Assembly (NCBI RefSeq): GCF_030268685.1
Contig: NZ_BSRQ01000002.1
Location: 682,001-746,000, forward strand
Length of the DNA stretch: 64,000 nt
Direction of reading: 5' to 3'
DNA from: Microtetraspora sp. NBRC 13810
GTDB lineage: Bacteria; Actinomycetota; Actinomycetes; Streptosporangiales; Streptosporangiaceae
Numbering within the stretch: the stretch's first letter is position 1; every line of letters begins with the position of its first letter. The notes under the pieces were generated by a model. That model was not told where the DNA came from, ran no database searches, and was given only the letters and a program-made list of their open reading frames with translations. Positions 25,872 to 34,528 of this stretch are shown in pieces. A program made the translations under genes and the position numbers.

Positions 25872-26191
25872 GCCGGCCCCTTCCCGCGCGCGGGGGGCCT
25901 GCGGGCGAGGGGCCAGTAGCGCAGCACCACGCGGCCCACGAGGAGCCCGGGGGGCAGGGCGCCGAAGTCCCAGCTGTCCCTGCGGCCGGGGGCGCGCTGG
26001 TTGTCGCTCTCCAGCCACCACCCGTCCGAGGTCATCATGGCCGCCCGTTTGACGATGAGCCTGGACTCGTCGCCGGGCAGCCGGGCGACGACCACGTCCC
26101 CGGGACGGATCGGGACGCCGCGCCGTACCAGCAGCCAGTCGCCCGGCGCCAGCCCCGGCAACATCGAATCGCCCTCGACACGGACTCTCAT
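25868..26191 (-). CDS. sodX: S26-type peptidase, probable nickel-SOD maturation protease
   Basis: 107 residues with the signal-peptidase-like S26 signature: catalytic Ser in VEGDSMLPGL and Lys in RLIVKRAA, plus PGDVVVARLPGD. It lies divergently from sodN, the usual position of SodX, which removes the N-terminal leader of nickel superoxide dismutase to expose the His-Cys hook. ATG 26191 has GGGAGGGGG about 10 bases upstream. A longer frame starting at 26251 would add a hydrophobic LLTLLVLNH segment but has no ribosome-binding site and overlaps the palindrome before sodN; the start is therefore uncertain. Confidence 0.82.
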   Translation of the reverse strand: MRVRVEGDSMLPGLAPGDWLLVRRGVPIRPGDVVVARLPGDESRLIVKRAAMMTSDGWWLESDNQRAPGRRDSWDFGALPPGLLVGRVVLRYWPLARRPPARGKGPA

Positions 26192-26249
26192 GACAGGCGG
26201 GCCCCCTCCCACACGGTGATTCAGGACGAGTAAGGTCAGTAAGCGGACC

Positions 26250-26265
26250 ATGCTGTATTCAGCAT
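26250..26265. promoter_or_regulatory. Inverted repeat in the sodX-sodN divergent promoter
   Basis: ATGCTG-TATT-CAGCAT is a perfect 6+6 inverted repeat just before the sodN ribosome-binding site. Nickel-dependent Nur repression is known for SOD genes in Streptomyces, but this repeat does not obviously match the published Nur box, so the factor is unknown. Confidence 0.4.
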
Positions 26266-26281
26266 CAAGGAAGGATTTCCG

Positions 26282-26683
26282 ATGCTCGCACGACTGTTGC
26301 GGCCCAAGCACGTGGCGTCCGCCCATTGCGACCTGCCGTGCGGGGTCTACGACCCGGCGCAGGCCCGCATCGAGGCCGAGTCCGTGAAGGCCATCATCGA
26401 GAAGTACGCGGCCAACGAGGACCCCGTCTTCCGTGCTCGGGCGATCCAGATCAAGGAAGAGCGGGCCGAGCTGGTCAAGCACCACCTGTGGGTGCTGTGG
26501 ACCGACTACTTCAAGCCTCCGCACCTTGAGCAGTACCCGCAGTTGCACCAGCTCTTCTGGGAGGCCACCAAGCTCGCCGGCGCGGCGGGCGCCAAGGGCA
26601 CCGTGGACGCGGCGAAGGCCGAGGAGCTGCTGGGCAAGATCGACGAGATCTCCAAGATCTTCTGGGAGACGAAGGCCGCCTGA
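26282..26683 (+). CDS. sodN: Nickel-containing superoxide dismutase
   Basis: 133 residues. A 14-residue leader is followed by His15-Cys16-Asp-Leu-Pro-Cys20-Gly-Val-Tyr-Asp, the nickel-hook motif HCDLPCGVYDP in which His1, Cys2 and Cys6 of the mature enzyme bind nickel. The remaining four-helix bundle (HHLWVLWTDYFKPPHLE and WEATKLAG) is standard. It dismutates superoxide in the cytoplasm. ATG 26282 has AAGGAAGG 7 bases upstream. Maturation requires the peptidase encoded divergently. A strong terminator follows. Confidence 0.97.
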   Translation: MLARLLRPKHVASAHCDLPCGVYDPAQARIEAESVKAIIEKYAANEDPVFRARAIQIKEERAELVKHHLWVLWTDYFKPPHLEQYPQLHQLFWEATKLAGAAGAKGTVDAAKAEELLGKIDEISKIFWETKAA

Positions 26684-26695
26684 TCGCGGCTCTCA

Positions 26696-26741
26696 CAGGC
26701 CCCGTGTGTCGATCTGCGCACACGGGGCCTGACCATTTTTT
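26696..26741 (+). terminator. Intrinsic terminator with T run after sodN
   Basis: Perfect 13-bp stem CAGGCCCCGTGTG/CACACGGGGCCTG with a 10-base loop and a run of six T residues. A T run this good is unusual in the window. In Streptomyces the sodN 3' end is processed into a small RNA that acts on the iron SOD mRNA; this 3' UTR could be a counterpart. Confidence 0.85.
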
Positions 26742-26831
26742 CATGATCGCGAGTCTCAACCCGACATCTGGCCCTCCGGGGCTGTAGGTTGCAAGTCAGC
26801 GGCAATATGCGCTGAGGCGTGAGGGAGGAAC

Positions 26832-27257
26832 GTGACCGAGGAAACCGAGACGCGAGCGGACGGTGTCAACGGCATCCGCGACGTGGTCAGCATAAGGCTG
26901 CCCGCCGCGAGCGCCTACCTGTCCGTCCTGCGTACGGCTACCGCCGGGTTGGCCGCGCGGCTGGACTTCACCCTCGACGAGATCGAGGACCTGCGCATCG
27001 CCGTGGACGAGGCGTGCGCCATGTTGCTGGGCCAGGCCGTGCCGGGTACCGACCTGGTGGCCGAGTTCGAGCTGTCGGGGCAGGAGATGCAGGTGAGAGT
27101 CGAGGTCAGCACGGTGGGGAGCACCGCTCCCAAGCGTGACGACTTCGCGTGGATGGTGCTCACCGCCCTGGCCGACGACGTCGACGCGGTGACCGACTCC
27201 TCCGACCGTATGGCGATCGTGCTGCGCAAGCGCCGAGGCGTGGCGAGGCCGCTGTGA
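26832..27257 (+). CDS. Anti-sigma factor with serine-kinase-like ATPase fold (RsbW type)
   Basis: 141 residues of the HATPase-c anti-sigma class: VSIRLPAASAYLSVLRTATAGL and the N-box-like LRIAVDEACAMLL. RsbW-type proteins bind SigB/F/G-type sigma factors and release them when an antagonist is dephosphorylated. The gene overlaps the sigma gene by 4 bases (GTGA), the usual coupling. No antagonist (STAS) gene is beside it. GTG/ATG choice: ATG-like family start MTEETET follows GGGAGGAACG. Confidence 0.9.
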   Translation: MTEETETRADGVNGIRDVVSIRLPAASAYLSVLRTATAGLAARLDFTLDEIEDLRIAVDEACAMLLGQAVPGTDLVAEFELSGQEMQVRVEVSTVGSTAPKRDDFAWMVLTALADDVDAVTDSSDRMAIVLRKRRGVARPL

Positions 27258-28054
27258 CGGAAAGGACTCGTGCCATGGCCGCCGGCGACGAGGCGGTGCC
27301 CGACAGGGTGCGCGCGCGCACGCTCTTCGCGGAACTGGCGGAGTTGGCTCCCGACGACCCGCGCCGCCAGCGCATCCGCGACGAGCTGGTGGAGTTGCAC
27401 CTGCCGCTGGTCGAATACCTCGCCCGCCGCTTCCGCAACCGCGGCGAGTGGCTCGACGACCTGACCCAGGTGGCCACGATCGGCCTGATCAAGTCGATCG
27501 ACCGGTTCGACCTGGAGCGCGGGGTGGAGTTCTCCACGTACGCCACCCCGACCATCGTCGGCGAGATCAAGCGGCACTTCCGCGACAAGGGCTGGGCGGT
27601 CCGGGTGCCGCGCCGCCTCCAGGAGCTCAAGCTCTCCCTGACCAAGGCGATCAGCGAGCTGTCCCAGCGTGAGGGCCGGGCGCCGACGGTCGCCGAGCTG
27701 GCCGGCCACCTCCAGATGACCGAGGAGGAGGTGCTGGAGGGTCTGGAGTCGGCCAACGCCTACTCCACCGTCTCCCTCGACGCCCCCGACTCCGGCGACG
27801 ACGACGCCCCCGCGGTGGCCGACTCGCTGGGCATCGTGGACGACTCCCTTGAGGGGGTCGAATACCGCGAGTCGCTCAAGCCGCTGCTGGAGCGGCTGCC
27901 GCCGCGGGAGAAGCGCATCCTGCTGCTGCGTTTCTTCGGCAACATGACCCAGTCACAGATCGCCACCGAGCTGGGCATCTCGCAGATGCACGTCTCGCGA
28001 CTGCTGGCCCGGACCCTCGCCCAGCTGCGCGAGGGCCTCACCGCCGACGACTGA
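27254..28054 (+). CDS. SigB/F/G-family RNA polymerase sigma factor
   Basis: 266 residues from GTG 27254 (an ATG at 27275 with GGAAAGGA upstream is an alternative). Region 2 reads LVEYLARRFRNRGEWLDDL and IGLIKSIDRFDLERGVEFST, region 3 PTIVGEIKRHFRDKGW, and region 4 ends GNMTQSQIATELGISQMHVSR with RLLARTLAQLREGL. Such sigma factors direct stress or developmental regulons in actinomycetes. Controlled by the upstream anti-sigma factor. Confidence 0.93.
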   Translation: MTERTRAMAAGDEAVPDRVRARTLFAELAELAPDDPRRQRIRDELVELHLPLVEYLARRFRNRGEWLDDLTQVATIGLIKSIDRFDLERGVEFSTYATPTIVGEIKRHFRDKGWAVRVPRRLQELKLSLTKAISELSQREGRAPTVAELAGHLQMTEEEVLEGLESANAYSTVSLDAPDSGDDDAPAVADSLGIVDDSLEGVEYRESLKPLLERLPPREKRILLLRFFGNMTQSQIATELGISQMHVSRLLARTLAQLREGLTADD

Positions 28055-28058
28055 CCGA

Positions 28059-28085
28059 CCGGCCGCCCATGACCTGGGCGGCCGG
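28059..28085. terminator. Bidirectional hairpin after the sigma gene
   Basis: Perfect 11-bp stem CCGGCCGCCCA/TGGGCGGCCGG around TGACC, between convergent genes. Confidence 0.75.
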
Positions 28086-28093
28086 GGAGACTG

Positions 28094-28489
28094 TCAGGAC
28101 GGATGCTCGGCGTCGTCACCGTAGAGCGCGTGCGTGGTCCGCGGCGCGAGCAGCGCGACCAGGGCGGCCAGGGCGATCACCACGAGCGGGATGCCCAGGT
28201 CGAGACGGCCGGAGTCGATGAGGGTGACCGCCACCGGAACCAGGATGATCTGCGTCACCACGCTGGGAGCCCTGCTCCAGCGCTCCTCGGTGAACAGGCC
28301 CCAGGCGACCCAGAGCAGGCCCGCGCCGACCGCGAGCCCGAAGACCGCCACCGCGATCGAGGTGCTCAGCACCTCCGGGGCCCCCACCACGGTCTCCACG
28401 CCGACATAACCGCCCAGCACGAGGGCGGTGACGCCTTCCACCGCCATCACGGCCGCGGCGATCAGCAAGGTCATCGGACGACTCGACAC
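28094..28489 (-). CDS. Small integral membrane protein of unknown function
   Basis: 131 residues with four predicted membrane segments (MTLLIAAAVMAVEGVTALVL, VAVFGLAVGAGLLWVAWGL, VVTQIILVPVAVTLI, IPLVVIALAALVALLAP) and a short acidic cytoplasmic tail. I recognise no catalytic motif. GTG 28489 begins VSSRPMTLL; the ATG five codons later is an alternative. Convergent with the sigma gene, divergent from the lipid-kinase-like gene. Confidence 0.7.
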   Translation of the reverse strand: MSSRPMTLLIAAAVMAVEGVTALVLGGYVGVETVVGAPEVLSTSIAVAVFGLAVGAGLLWVAWGLFTEERWSRAPSVVTQIILVPVAVTLIDSGRLDLGIPLVVIALAALVALLAPRTTHALYGDDAEHPS

Positions 28490-28599
28490 ACCTGCTGAGC
28501 CTACTCGCCCATCCCCCCGCCCGGCCCCTCGGCCGCTCCATCGGGGCGAAGGTGGAAATCCCGGGAAACGCTCTGAGGGCGGGCGGATACGCTGGCGGC

Positions 28600-29544
28600 A
28601 TGCGCGCCATGCTCTTGGTCAACCCCAAGGCGACGACGACCAATCGCCGGACGCGGGATGTGCTGATCCGCGCACTGGGGGCGGCCGTCGACCTGTCGGT
28701 GGAGGAGACCGCCTACCGGGGCCACGCCGCCGCCCTGGCCGGTACGGCTCACGCCAAGGGGTTCGACATCGTCGCCGTGCTCGGCGGCGACGGCACCATC
28801 AACGAGACGGTGAACGGCCTGCTCGACCCGGCCAACGGCGCCGGGGCCGCCGACCGGCCGAAGCTGGTGGTGATCCCCGGCGGCAGCGCCAACGTGTTCG
28901 CCCGCGCGCTGGGCCTGCCGAACGATCCGGTGGAGGCCACGGGCGCGGTGCTGGAGGCGCTGTGGGAGGGCCGGCGGCGGATCGTCGGCCTGGGCCAAGC
29001 CCTCTGGGACGACGAAAGCCGATATTTCACCTTCTGCTCGGGTCTGGGGTATGACGCCGAGGTCATCCGGGCCGTCGAAGGGCTGCGCGGCGCCGGGTTC
29101 CGCGCCACCCCCACCCGGTACGTCGCCACCGCGGTGCGCCACTACTTCATGACCGACCGCCGTCACCCGGCGATAACCGTCACCGGTCCGGGCATCCCCC
29201 GGGCCCGCGGCGTCCACCTGGCGATCGTCTCCAATACCACACCCTGGTCCTACCTTGGCAACCGCGCGGTGCACCCGACGCCGTGGGCGAGCTTCGAGAC
29301 CGGGCTCGATCTGCTCGCCCTGCGTAAGCTGCGGCTGCACACGCTGTTGTGGACGATCGGCCAGATGCTCGGCGAGACGGACGCCCTGCCACGTGGCCGC
29401 CACCTGGTGCAACTGCACGACGAGCCGGAAATCACGGTGACGGCGTCCCGCCCGATCGCGTTCCAGCTCGACGGCGACTACCTGGGCGAACGCGAACGCG
29501 TGACGTTCCGGTCTATCCCCAACGCGTTACAAGTTTTGGTCTAG
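28600..29544 (+). CDS. Diacylglycerol/lipid kinase catalytic-domain protein (DagK/YegS-like)
   Basis: 314 residues. MRAMLLVNPKATTTNRR opens the fold, the nucleotide-binding GGDGTINETVNGLL is near residue 62, and PGGSANVFARALGLP follows, all typical of DagK/sphingosine-kinase-like proteins; the C-terminal half has QLDGDYLGE. It should phosphorylate a lipid alcohol at the inner membrane face; the substrate is not predictable. ATG 28600 is the family start. The 3' end overlaps the predicted whiB1 -35 element. Confidence 0.9.
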   Translation: MRAMLLVNPKATTTNRRTRDVLIRALGAAVDLSVEETAYRGHAAALAGTAHAKGFDIVAVLGGDGTINETVNGLLDPANGAGAADRPKLVVIPGGSANVFARALGLPNDPVEATGAVLEALWEGRRRIVGLGQALWDDESRYFTFCSGLGYDAEVIRAVEGLRGAGFRATPTRYVATAVRHYFMTDRRHPAITVTGPGIPRARGVHLAIVSNTTPWSYLGNRAVHPTPWASFETGLDLLALRKLRLHTLLWTIGQMLGETDALPRGRHLVQLHDEPEITVTASRPIAFQLDGDYLGERERVTFRSIPNALQVLV

Positions 29545-29555
29545 CCCGTTACAAT
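29527..29555 (+). promoter_or_regulatory. Predicted whiB1 promoter
   Basis: TTACAA (29527-29532), a 17-bp spacer and TACAAT (29550-29555) form a good vegetative promoter; the -35 overlaps the end of the upstream gene. Transcription would start near 29562, leaving a leader of about 260 bases (to 29824) that holds no gene. Confidence 0.6.
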
Positions 29556-29824
29556 CGGTCATAGTGTGACGCATCCGACATCCATATCACCCAAAACTTC
29601 GCCTCAAACCCCTTGCGTGCACGAAGAGTGGCTGACAATCTCAGACTGACGTCGGAACGTAGGACCTTTGAGCGGGCCACCCCCGCTCCCTGGCCCCCGA
29701 CCATCAGGAGCAGACCCCCCGGTCCACACCCTGGACGGGGGGACATGTTCGCCGAGGTTAGTGAAAGTCTTCACAAAGTACGCCGCCGGAGCTACAGGCT
29801 CCACCTTACGAAGGAGTGGAACGC

Positions 29825-30079
29825 ATGGACTGGCGCCACCGAGCTGCCTGCCGTGACGTGGACCCCGAGCTGTTCTTCCCGATCGGCAACACCGGGCCCG
29901 CTCTGATGCAGATTGAAGAGGCCAAGCAGGTCTGTCGTCAGTGCACCGTCAACGAGGCGTGCCTGAAGTGGGCCCTGGAGTCCGGCCAGGACGCCGGCGT
30001 CTGGGGCGGCCTGAGCGAGGACGAGCGCCGCGCCCTCAAGCGCCGCACGGCCCGCGCCCGCACCCGCGCGAGCGTCTGA
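29825..30079 (+). CDS. whiB1: WhiB-family iron-sulfur regulator WhiB1/WblE
   Basis: 84 residues. Cys9, Cys37, Cys40 and Cys46 bind a 4Fe-4S cluster; the G-V-W-G-G turn (58-62) and basic tail LKRRTARARTRA contact sigma region 4 and DNA. The sequence DPELFFPIGNTGPA is diagnostic of the WhiB1/WblE class, an essential nitric-oxide- and redox-responsive regulator in mycobacteria. ATG 29825 is 10 bases after GAAGGAG; GTG 29816 is in frame but too close to that site. Monocistronic with a long leader. Confidence 0.95.
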   Translation: MDWRHRAACRDVDPELFFPIGNTGPALMQIEEAKQVCRQCTVNEACLKWALESGQDAGVWGGLSEDERRALKRRTARARTRASV

Positions 30080-30192
30080 ACCACACCCGACCGGCCGCAA
30101 CGCTGAACGACCCCTCTAACCGAATCTCCCTTCCGGCCACACGGCCCGGCACGTCCCCAGGATGCCCCCTGGGGACATCGCTTTGTCCGAAC

Positions 30193-30216
30193 GCGAACAC
30201 GCGAACACGCGAACAC
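30193..30216. repeat. Three tandem GCGAACAC units
   Basis: Three exact 8-bp copies followed by degenerate GACGCGAACGCG. It lies in the 212-base gap between convergent whiB1 and pdtaS, which holds nothing else I can support. Confidence 0.6.
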
Positions 30217-30291
30217 GACGCGAACGCGATCATGGTGCGTACGCGATCAAGCAAGAATAGCGGCAACCGCGGGTGGAACCTCAGCCGGGGT

Positions 30292-31776
30292 TCAGGTGCT
30301 CGCCGGGATCGGCACCGTGAGGCTCACCTCCGTACCGCCACCGGGCCGGGGATCGATGGACAGCCGCCCCGCCAGCTCCCCGACCACCAGCGTCCGCACG
30401 ATCTGCAACCCGAGGCTCTTCGACGTCTCCAGGTCGAAGTCCTCCGGCAGCCCCTTGCCGTCGTCGGAGACGAGCACGTCGAGCCGCTCCGCCCCGCGTG
30501 ACACGATCACCTGAAGCTTCCCGCTCCGCTGCTCGAACCCGTGCTGCACCGCGTTCTGCAGCAACTCCGTGAGCACCATGGCCAGCGGCGTCGCGATGGC
30601 CGCGGGCAGCACGCCGAAGGTGCCCACCCTGCGCGGCGTGACCTGGGCCTCGGGCGCGGACACCTCCCCCGTCATGCCGATCACCCGGTCCGCGATGTCG
30701 TCGAAGTCGACGAACTCCTCCGGGGCGTGCGACAGCGTCTCGTGCACGATGGCGATCGAGCCGACCCGCCGTACGGCCTCCTCCAGCGCCTCGCGGCCCT
30801 CCGGCACCCGCAGCCGCCTGGCCTGGAGACGCAGCAGCGCGGCGACCGTCTGCAGGTTGTTCTTCACCCGGTGGTGGATCTCCCGGATCGTCGCGTCCTT
30901 CGTCATCAGCTCCCGCTCGCGGCGGCGCAGCTCCGTGACGTCCCTGATCAGCACGAGGGCGCCGATCCTGCCGCCGCCCACGATCAGCGGGATGGCCCTG
31001 AGCTGGACGATCGTGCCGCCCGACTCGACCTCGGTCTCCCTGGGCGCCCGGCCGCTCGCCACCACCATCAGCGACTCGTCCACCGGCTCGTCGCCGTAGC
31101 ACAGCGAGGCGGTCACCCACCCCAGCTCCGCACCGACGAGGTCGGCGTTGAGGCCCAGCCTGCGGTAGGCCGACAGCGCGTTCGGCGAGGCGTAGGTCAC
31201 CCGGCCGGCCCGGTCCAGCCGGAGCAGGCCGTCACCGACGCGCGGCGAGCGGACCAGGATCGGCTCCTCGCCGGAGAACGGGAACCGGCCCTCGGCGACC
31301 ATCTGGGCCAGGTCGGAGGCGCTCTGCAGATAGGTCAGCTCCAGCCGGGACGGCGTGCGGGCCGAGGAGAGGTTCGTGGAACGCTGGATCACGCCGAGAT
31401 ACCGCCCGCCGGGCGCCCCCTCGGCCGGGCGGCGCACCGGGATCGTCTCCTCCCGCACCGGGACGCCGCTGGACCAGTCGGGATCGCCCTCACGGCAGAT
31501 CCGCCGCTCGTTCCAGGCGGTGTCGATGAGCGGGCGCTCGCCCTTGGCGGCCACCGTGCCGACCACGTCGTCGTGGTAGACGGTCGGGCCGGTCGTCGGC
31601 CGCATCTGGGCCACCGCGATCCAGCCGGTCCCGTCGCGCAGCGGCACCCACAGGACCAGGTCGGCGAAGGACAGGTCCGCGAGCAGCTGCCAGTCGGAGA
31701 CCAGCGAGTGCATCCAGTCCAGGTCCACGTTGTCGAGTTCGGTATGGCGAAAGGCCAGGTCGCTGAGAGTCGGCAC
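30292..31776 (-). CDS. pdtaS: Sensor histidine kinase PdtaS-type
   Basis: 494 residues. An N-terminal GAF-like domain (DWQLLADLSFADLVLWVP, TGPTVYHDDVVGT), a PAS-like domain (RLDRAGRVTYASPNALSAY), the HisKA_2 phosphorylation site EIHHRVKNNLQTVAALL, and an HATPase domain (ELLQNAVQHGF, VSDDGKGLP, GLQIVRTL). This matches mycobacterial PdtaS, a soluble kinase that phosphorylates the ANTAR regulator PdtaR, which is not encoded here. GTG 31776 gives the family-like start PTLSDLAFRHT; the frame continues upstream only through antisense of bioF. Confidence 0.9.
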   Translation of the reverse strand: MPTLSDLAFRHTELDNVDLDWMHSLVSDWQLLADLSFADLVLWVPLRDGTGWIAVAQMRPTTGPTVYHDDVVGTVAAKGERPLIDTAWNERRICREGDPDWSSGVPVREETIPVRRPAEGAPGGRYLGVIQRSTNLSSARTPSRLELTYLQSASDLAQMVAEGRFPFSGEEPILVRSPRVGDGLLRLDRAGRVTYASPNALSAYRRLGLNADLVGAELGWVTASLCYGDEPVDESLMVVASGRAPRETEVESGGTIVQLRAIPLIVGGGRIGALVLIRDVTELRRRERELMTKDATIREIHHRVKNNLQTVAALLRLQARRLRVPEGREALEEAVRRVGSIAIVHETLSHAPEEFVDFDDIADRVIGMTGEVSAPEAQVTPRRVGTFGVLPAAIATPLAMVLTELLQNAVQHGFEQRSGKLQVIVSRGAERLDVLVSDDGKGLPEDFDLETSKSLGLQIVRTLVVGELAGRLSIDPRPGGGTEVSLTVPIPAST

Positions 31777-31893
31777 GTCTGCATCATGCGTGCTGGGAGC
31801 CCCGCCGAACAAACCGGCGCACAAAATGCGCGGCACGACCGCCACCGGGCTCCGGTGAACGACGCGGCGGGCCGCACTTGCGAAAATGCGGGT

Positions 31894-33057
31894 ATGGAGC
31901 CCACGCGGACAGATCCGCTCGACCGATTCCGTACGGCGGCAGCCGCCCGCGAAGCCGCCGGACTGAGGCGCACGCTGCGTTTCCGCGCCCCGGACGACGA
32001 CGGGCTGATCGACCTCGCCTCGAACGACTACCTCGGCCTGGCCAGGGACCCCCGGCTGGCCGAGGCGGCGGCCGGGGCGGCCCGGACCTGGGGCACCGGC
32101 TCCACCGGCTCCCGGCTCGTCACGGGCTCCACCCGGCTGCACGGGGACCTGGAGGACGCGCTGTGCGCGTTCACCGGCGCGGAACGGGCGCTGGTCTTCT
32201 CCTCCGGCTACCTCGCCAACCTCGCGGCCGTCGCCGCGCTCGGCAGGGACGCCCTGGTCGTCTCCGACGCGGGCAACCACGCCTCGCTGGTGGACGCCTG
32301 CCGGCTGTCCCGCTCCCGCGTGGTGGTGACGCCGCACAACGACGTGGAGGCCGTCGAGAAGGCGCTGGCCGGCCGTACGGAGGAGCACGCCGTGGTGGTC
32401 ACCGACGCGCTCTTCTCCGTCGACGGCGACCTCGCGCCGCTGGCCGCGCTGCACGAGACGACGGCGCGGTACGGCGCGCTGCTGGTCGTGGACGAGGCGC
32501 ACTCGCTGGGCGTGGTCGGCACCGGCGGCCGAGGGGCGGTGCACGCGGCCGGCCTGGCGGACGCGCGGGACGTTGTGAGAACGATCACACTGTCCAAGTC
32601 GCTGGGTTCACAGGGCGGAGCCGTACTCGGACCGCCGGAGATCGTGGACACACTGGTCGACACCGGACGATCGTTCATCTTCGACACGGGGCTCGCCCCC
32701 GCCAGCGTGGCGGCAGCACTGGCCGCGGTCGCTATTCTTCGAAGTCAGCCCGAACTGCCGGAACACGTCAGAACCAGGGCCCGCGAGCTGGCCGCCGCCG
32801 TGGCAGCTCTCGGCCTTGAGACCTGCGAGCCGGCCGGTGCGGTCGTGCCCCTCGTGCTCGGCCGTCCCGACGTCGCACTTGCGGGGGCGGCGATCTGCGT
32901 GGAGAACGGAGTGCGCGCCGGATGTTTCCGGCCGCCGTCCGTGCCCGCCGGTCGCTCTTGCCTGCGGTTGACCGCGCGGGCCAATCTGAGTTCGGACGAT
33001 CTCGCGGTGATCACGGTCGCGCTCACCGCCGTGGCTGAGATGAAGGTGAACGCGTGA
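31894..33057 (+). CDS. bioF: 8-amino-7-oxononanoate synthase
   Basis: 387 residues of the alpha-oxoamine synthase family. [43 protein letters not shown] and the PLP-lysine motif [11 protein letters not shown] are present. It condenses pimeloyl-thioester with alanine in biotin synthesis. ATG 31894 is divergent from pdtaS. The stop overlaps the GntR regulator start by 4 bases (GTGA), so the two are coupled. bioA and bioB are not in the window. Confidence 0.93.
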   Translation: MEPTRTDPLDRFRTAAAAREAAGLRRTLRFRAPDDDGLIDLASNDYLGLARDPRLAEAAAGAARTWGTGSTGSRLVTGSTRLHGDLEDALCAFTGAERALVFSSGYLANLAAVAALGRDALVVSDAGNHASLVDACRLSRSRVVVTPHNDVEAVEKALAGRTEEHAVVVTDALFSVDGDLAPLAALHETTARYGALLVVDEAHSLGVVGTGGRGAVHAAGLADARDVVRTITLSKSLGSQGGAVLGPPEIVDTLVDTGRSFIFDTGLAPASVAAALAAVAILRSQPELPEHVRTRARELAAAVAALGLETCEPAGAVVPLVLGRPDVALAGAAICVENGVRAGCFRPPSVPAGRSCLRLTARANLSSDDLAVITVALTAVAEMKVNA

Positions 33058-33773
33058 CAGACGACTCCCCGCGGGTCCCGAAGTACTACGACGTCAAACG
33101 GAGCCTGCTAGAGCTCACCAAGAGCCTGTCCGCGGGCACGGCGCTGCCGCCGGAGCGCACCCTCGCGGTCCGGTTCGAGACCTCGCGGACCACGGTGCGG
33201 CAGGCGCTGACCGAGCTCGTGGTGGAGGGCCGGCTCGTCCGCATCCAGGGCAAGGGGACGTTCGTCGCGCAGCCCAAGGTCGCCCAGGTGCTCCAGCTCA
33301 CGTCCTACACCGGCGACCTGCGCACGGTGGGCCTCGAACCGGACACCAAGATCCTGGACATCAGCTACATCACCGCCGAGGAGACGCTCGCCCGCCGCCT
33401 GGCGATCAACCCGGGCGGCCGGGTGCTGCGCATCCACCGGCTCCGGCTGGCCAACGGCGAGCCCATGTCGATCGACACCACCCACCTGTCGGCCCGCCGC
33501 TTCCCCCGGCTGCGCCGCGAGCTGGAGGTGCACTCCTCGCTGTACGAGACGCTGCACAACGCCTACAGCGTGCGTCTCACCGACGCCGAGGAGATCATCG
33601 AGACCGTGCTCGCCACGCCGTACGACGCCCAGGTCCTCGGGGTGGACGTCGGGCTGCCCATGCTGCTGCTGACCCGGCACGCGTTCGACGCCGACGGCAA
33701 CCCGGTGGAGTGGGCCCAGTCGCTCTACCGGGGCGACCGGTACAAGTTCGTCACCCGGCTGCGCCGCCCCTGA
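33054..33773 (+). CDS. GntR-family regulator with UTRA domain, DasR-like
   Basis: 239 residues. The HTH ([20 protein letters not shown], residues about 30-65) is followed by QGKGTFVA and a UTRA ligand domain. Over its whole length it resembles DasR, the N-acetylglucosamine-responsive regulator (VPKYY start, [34 protein letters not shown] end). Its position between bioF and bioD is unusual: either it controls biotin genes or it is a DasR-like global regulator riding in this operon. UTRA effector specificity cannot be read from sequence. Confidence 0.88.
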   Translation: MTDDSPRVPKYYDVKRSLLELTKSLSAGTALPPERTLAVRFETSRTTVRQALTELVVEGRLVRIQGKGTFVAQPKVAQVLQLTSYTGDLRTVGLEPDTKILDISYITAEETLARRLAINPGGRVLRIHRLRLANGEPMSIDTTHLSARRFPRLRRELEVHSSLYETLHNAYSVRLTDAEEIIETVLATPYDAQVLGVDVGLPMLLLTRHAFDADGNPVEWAQSLYRGDRYKFVTRLRRP

Positions 33774-33787
33774 GTACGCTGAGGCCG

Positions 33788-34504
33788 GTGAGCGTTCTTG
33801 TGGTCTCGGGCACCGACACCGGCGTGGGCAAGACCGTGGTCAGCGCGGCGGTGGCCGCGCTGGCGGTGGAGCGCGGCGCGTCCGTCGCGGTGGTGAAGCC
33901 GGCGCAGACCGGGGTCGGGCCGGGCGAGCCCGGCGACCTCGACGAGGTGATCCGGCTGGCGGGGGTGCGCTCCACGTTCGAGCTGGCCCGCTTCCCCGAC
34001 CCGCTGTCCCCCGCCGCCGCGGCCCGCACGTCCGGCCTGCCCCCGGTGTCGCTGGCCGAGGCCGCCGTCCGGGTCGCCGAGCTGGCCGAGTCGCACCGGC
34101 TGGTGATCGTCGAGGGCGCGGGCGGCCTGCTGGTGCGCTTCGACGAGGACGGCGCGACGCTCGCCGACCTGGCCCGCCGGCTCGGGGCTCCGGTGCTCGT
34201 GGTGGCGCGGGCCGCGCTGGGCACCCTCAACCACACCGCGCTGACGCTGGAGGCGCTGGCCGCGCGCGGCCTCGACCTCGCCGGCGTGGTGATCGGCTCC
34301 TGGCCGGCCGACCCGGACCTGGCCGAGCGGTGCAACGTCGCCGACCTGGAGATGCTCGCCGCCCGGCCGCTCGCCGGCGCGCTGCCGGCCGGGGCCGGCG
34401 ACCTGGACCGGGCCCAGTTCGCCGAGGTCAGCCGGGCGGGGCTCGGGCCCGCGCTGGGCGGCGCGTTCGACGCCGCGGCCTTCCGCGACGGCCTGTCCCG
34501 CTAA
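33788..34504 (+). CDS. bioD: ATP-dependent dethiobiotin synthetase
   Basis: 238 residues. P-loop GTDTGVGKT near residue 8, [22 protein letters not shown] and GVVIGSWP are BioD signatures. It closes the ureido ring of dethiobiotin from 7,8-diaminononanoate, carbon dioxide and ATP. GTG 33788 lies 14 bases after the regulator stop, so bioF-gntR-bioD is probably one transcript. Confidence 0.93.
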   Translation: MSVLVVSGTDTGVGKTVVSAAVAALAVERGASVAVVKPAQTGVGPGEPGDLDEVIRLAGVRSTFELARFPDPLSPAAAARTSGLPPVSLAEAAVRVAELAESHRLVIVEGAGGLLVRFDEDGATLADLARRLGAPVLVVARAALGTLNHTALTLEALAARGLDLAGVVIGSWPADPDLAERCNVADLEMLAARPLAGALPAGAGDLDRAQFAEVSRAGLGPALGGAFDAAAFRDGLSR

Positions 34505-34528
34505 CTGACCGACTGGTAGGTTCGCCGC

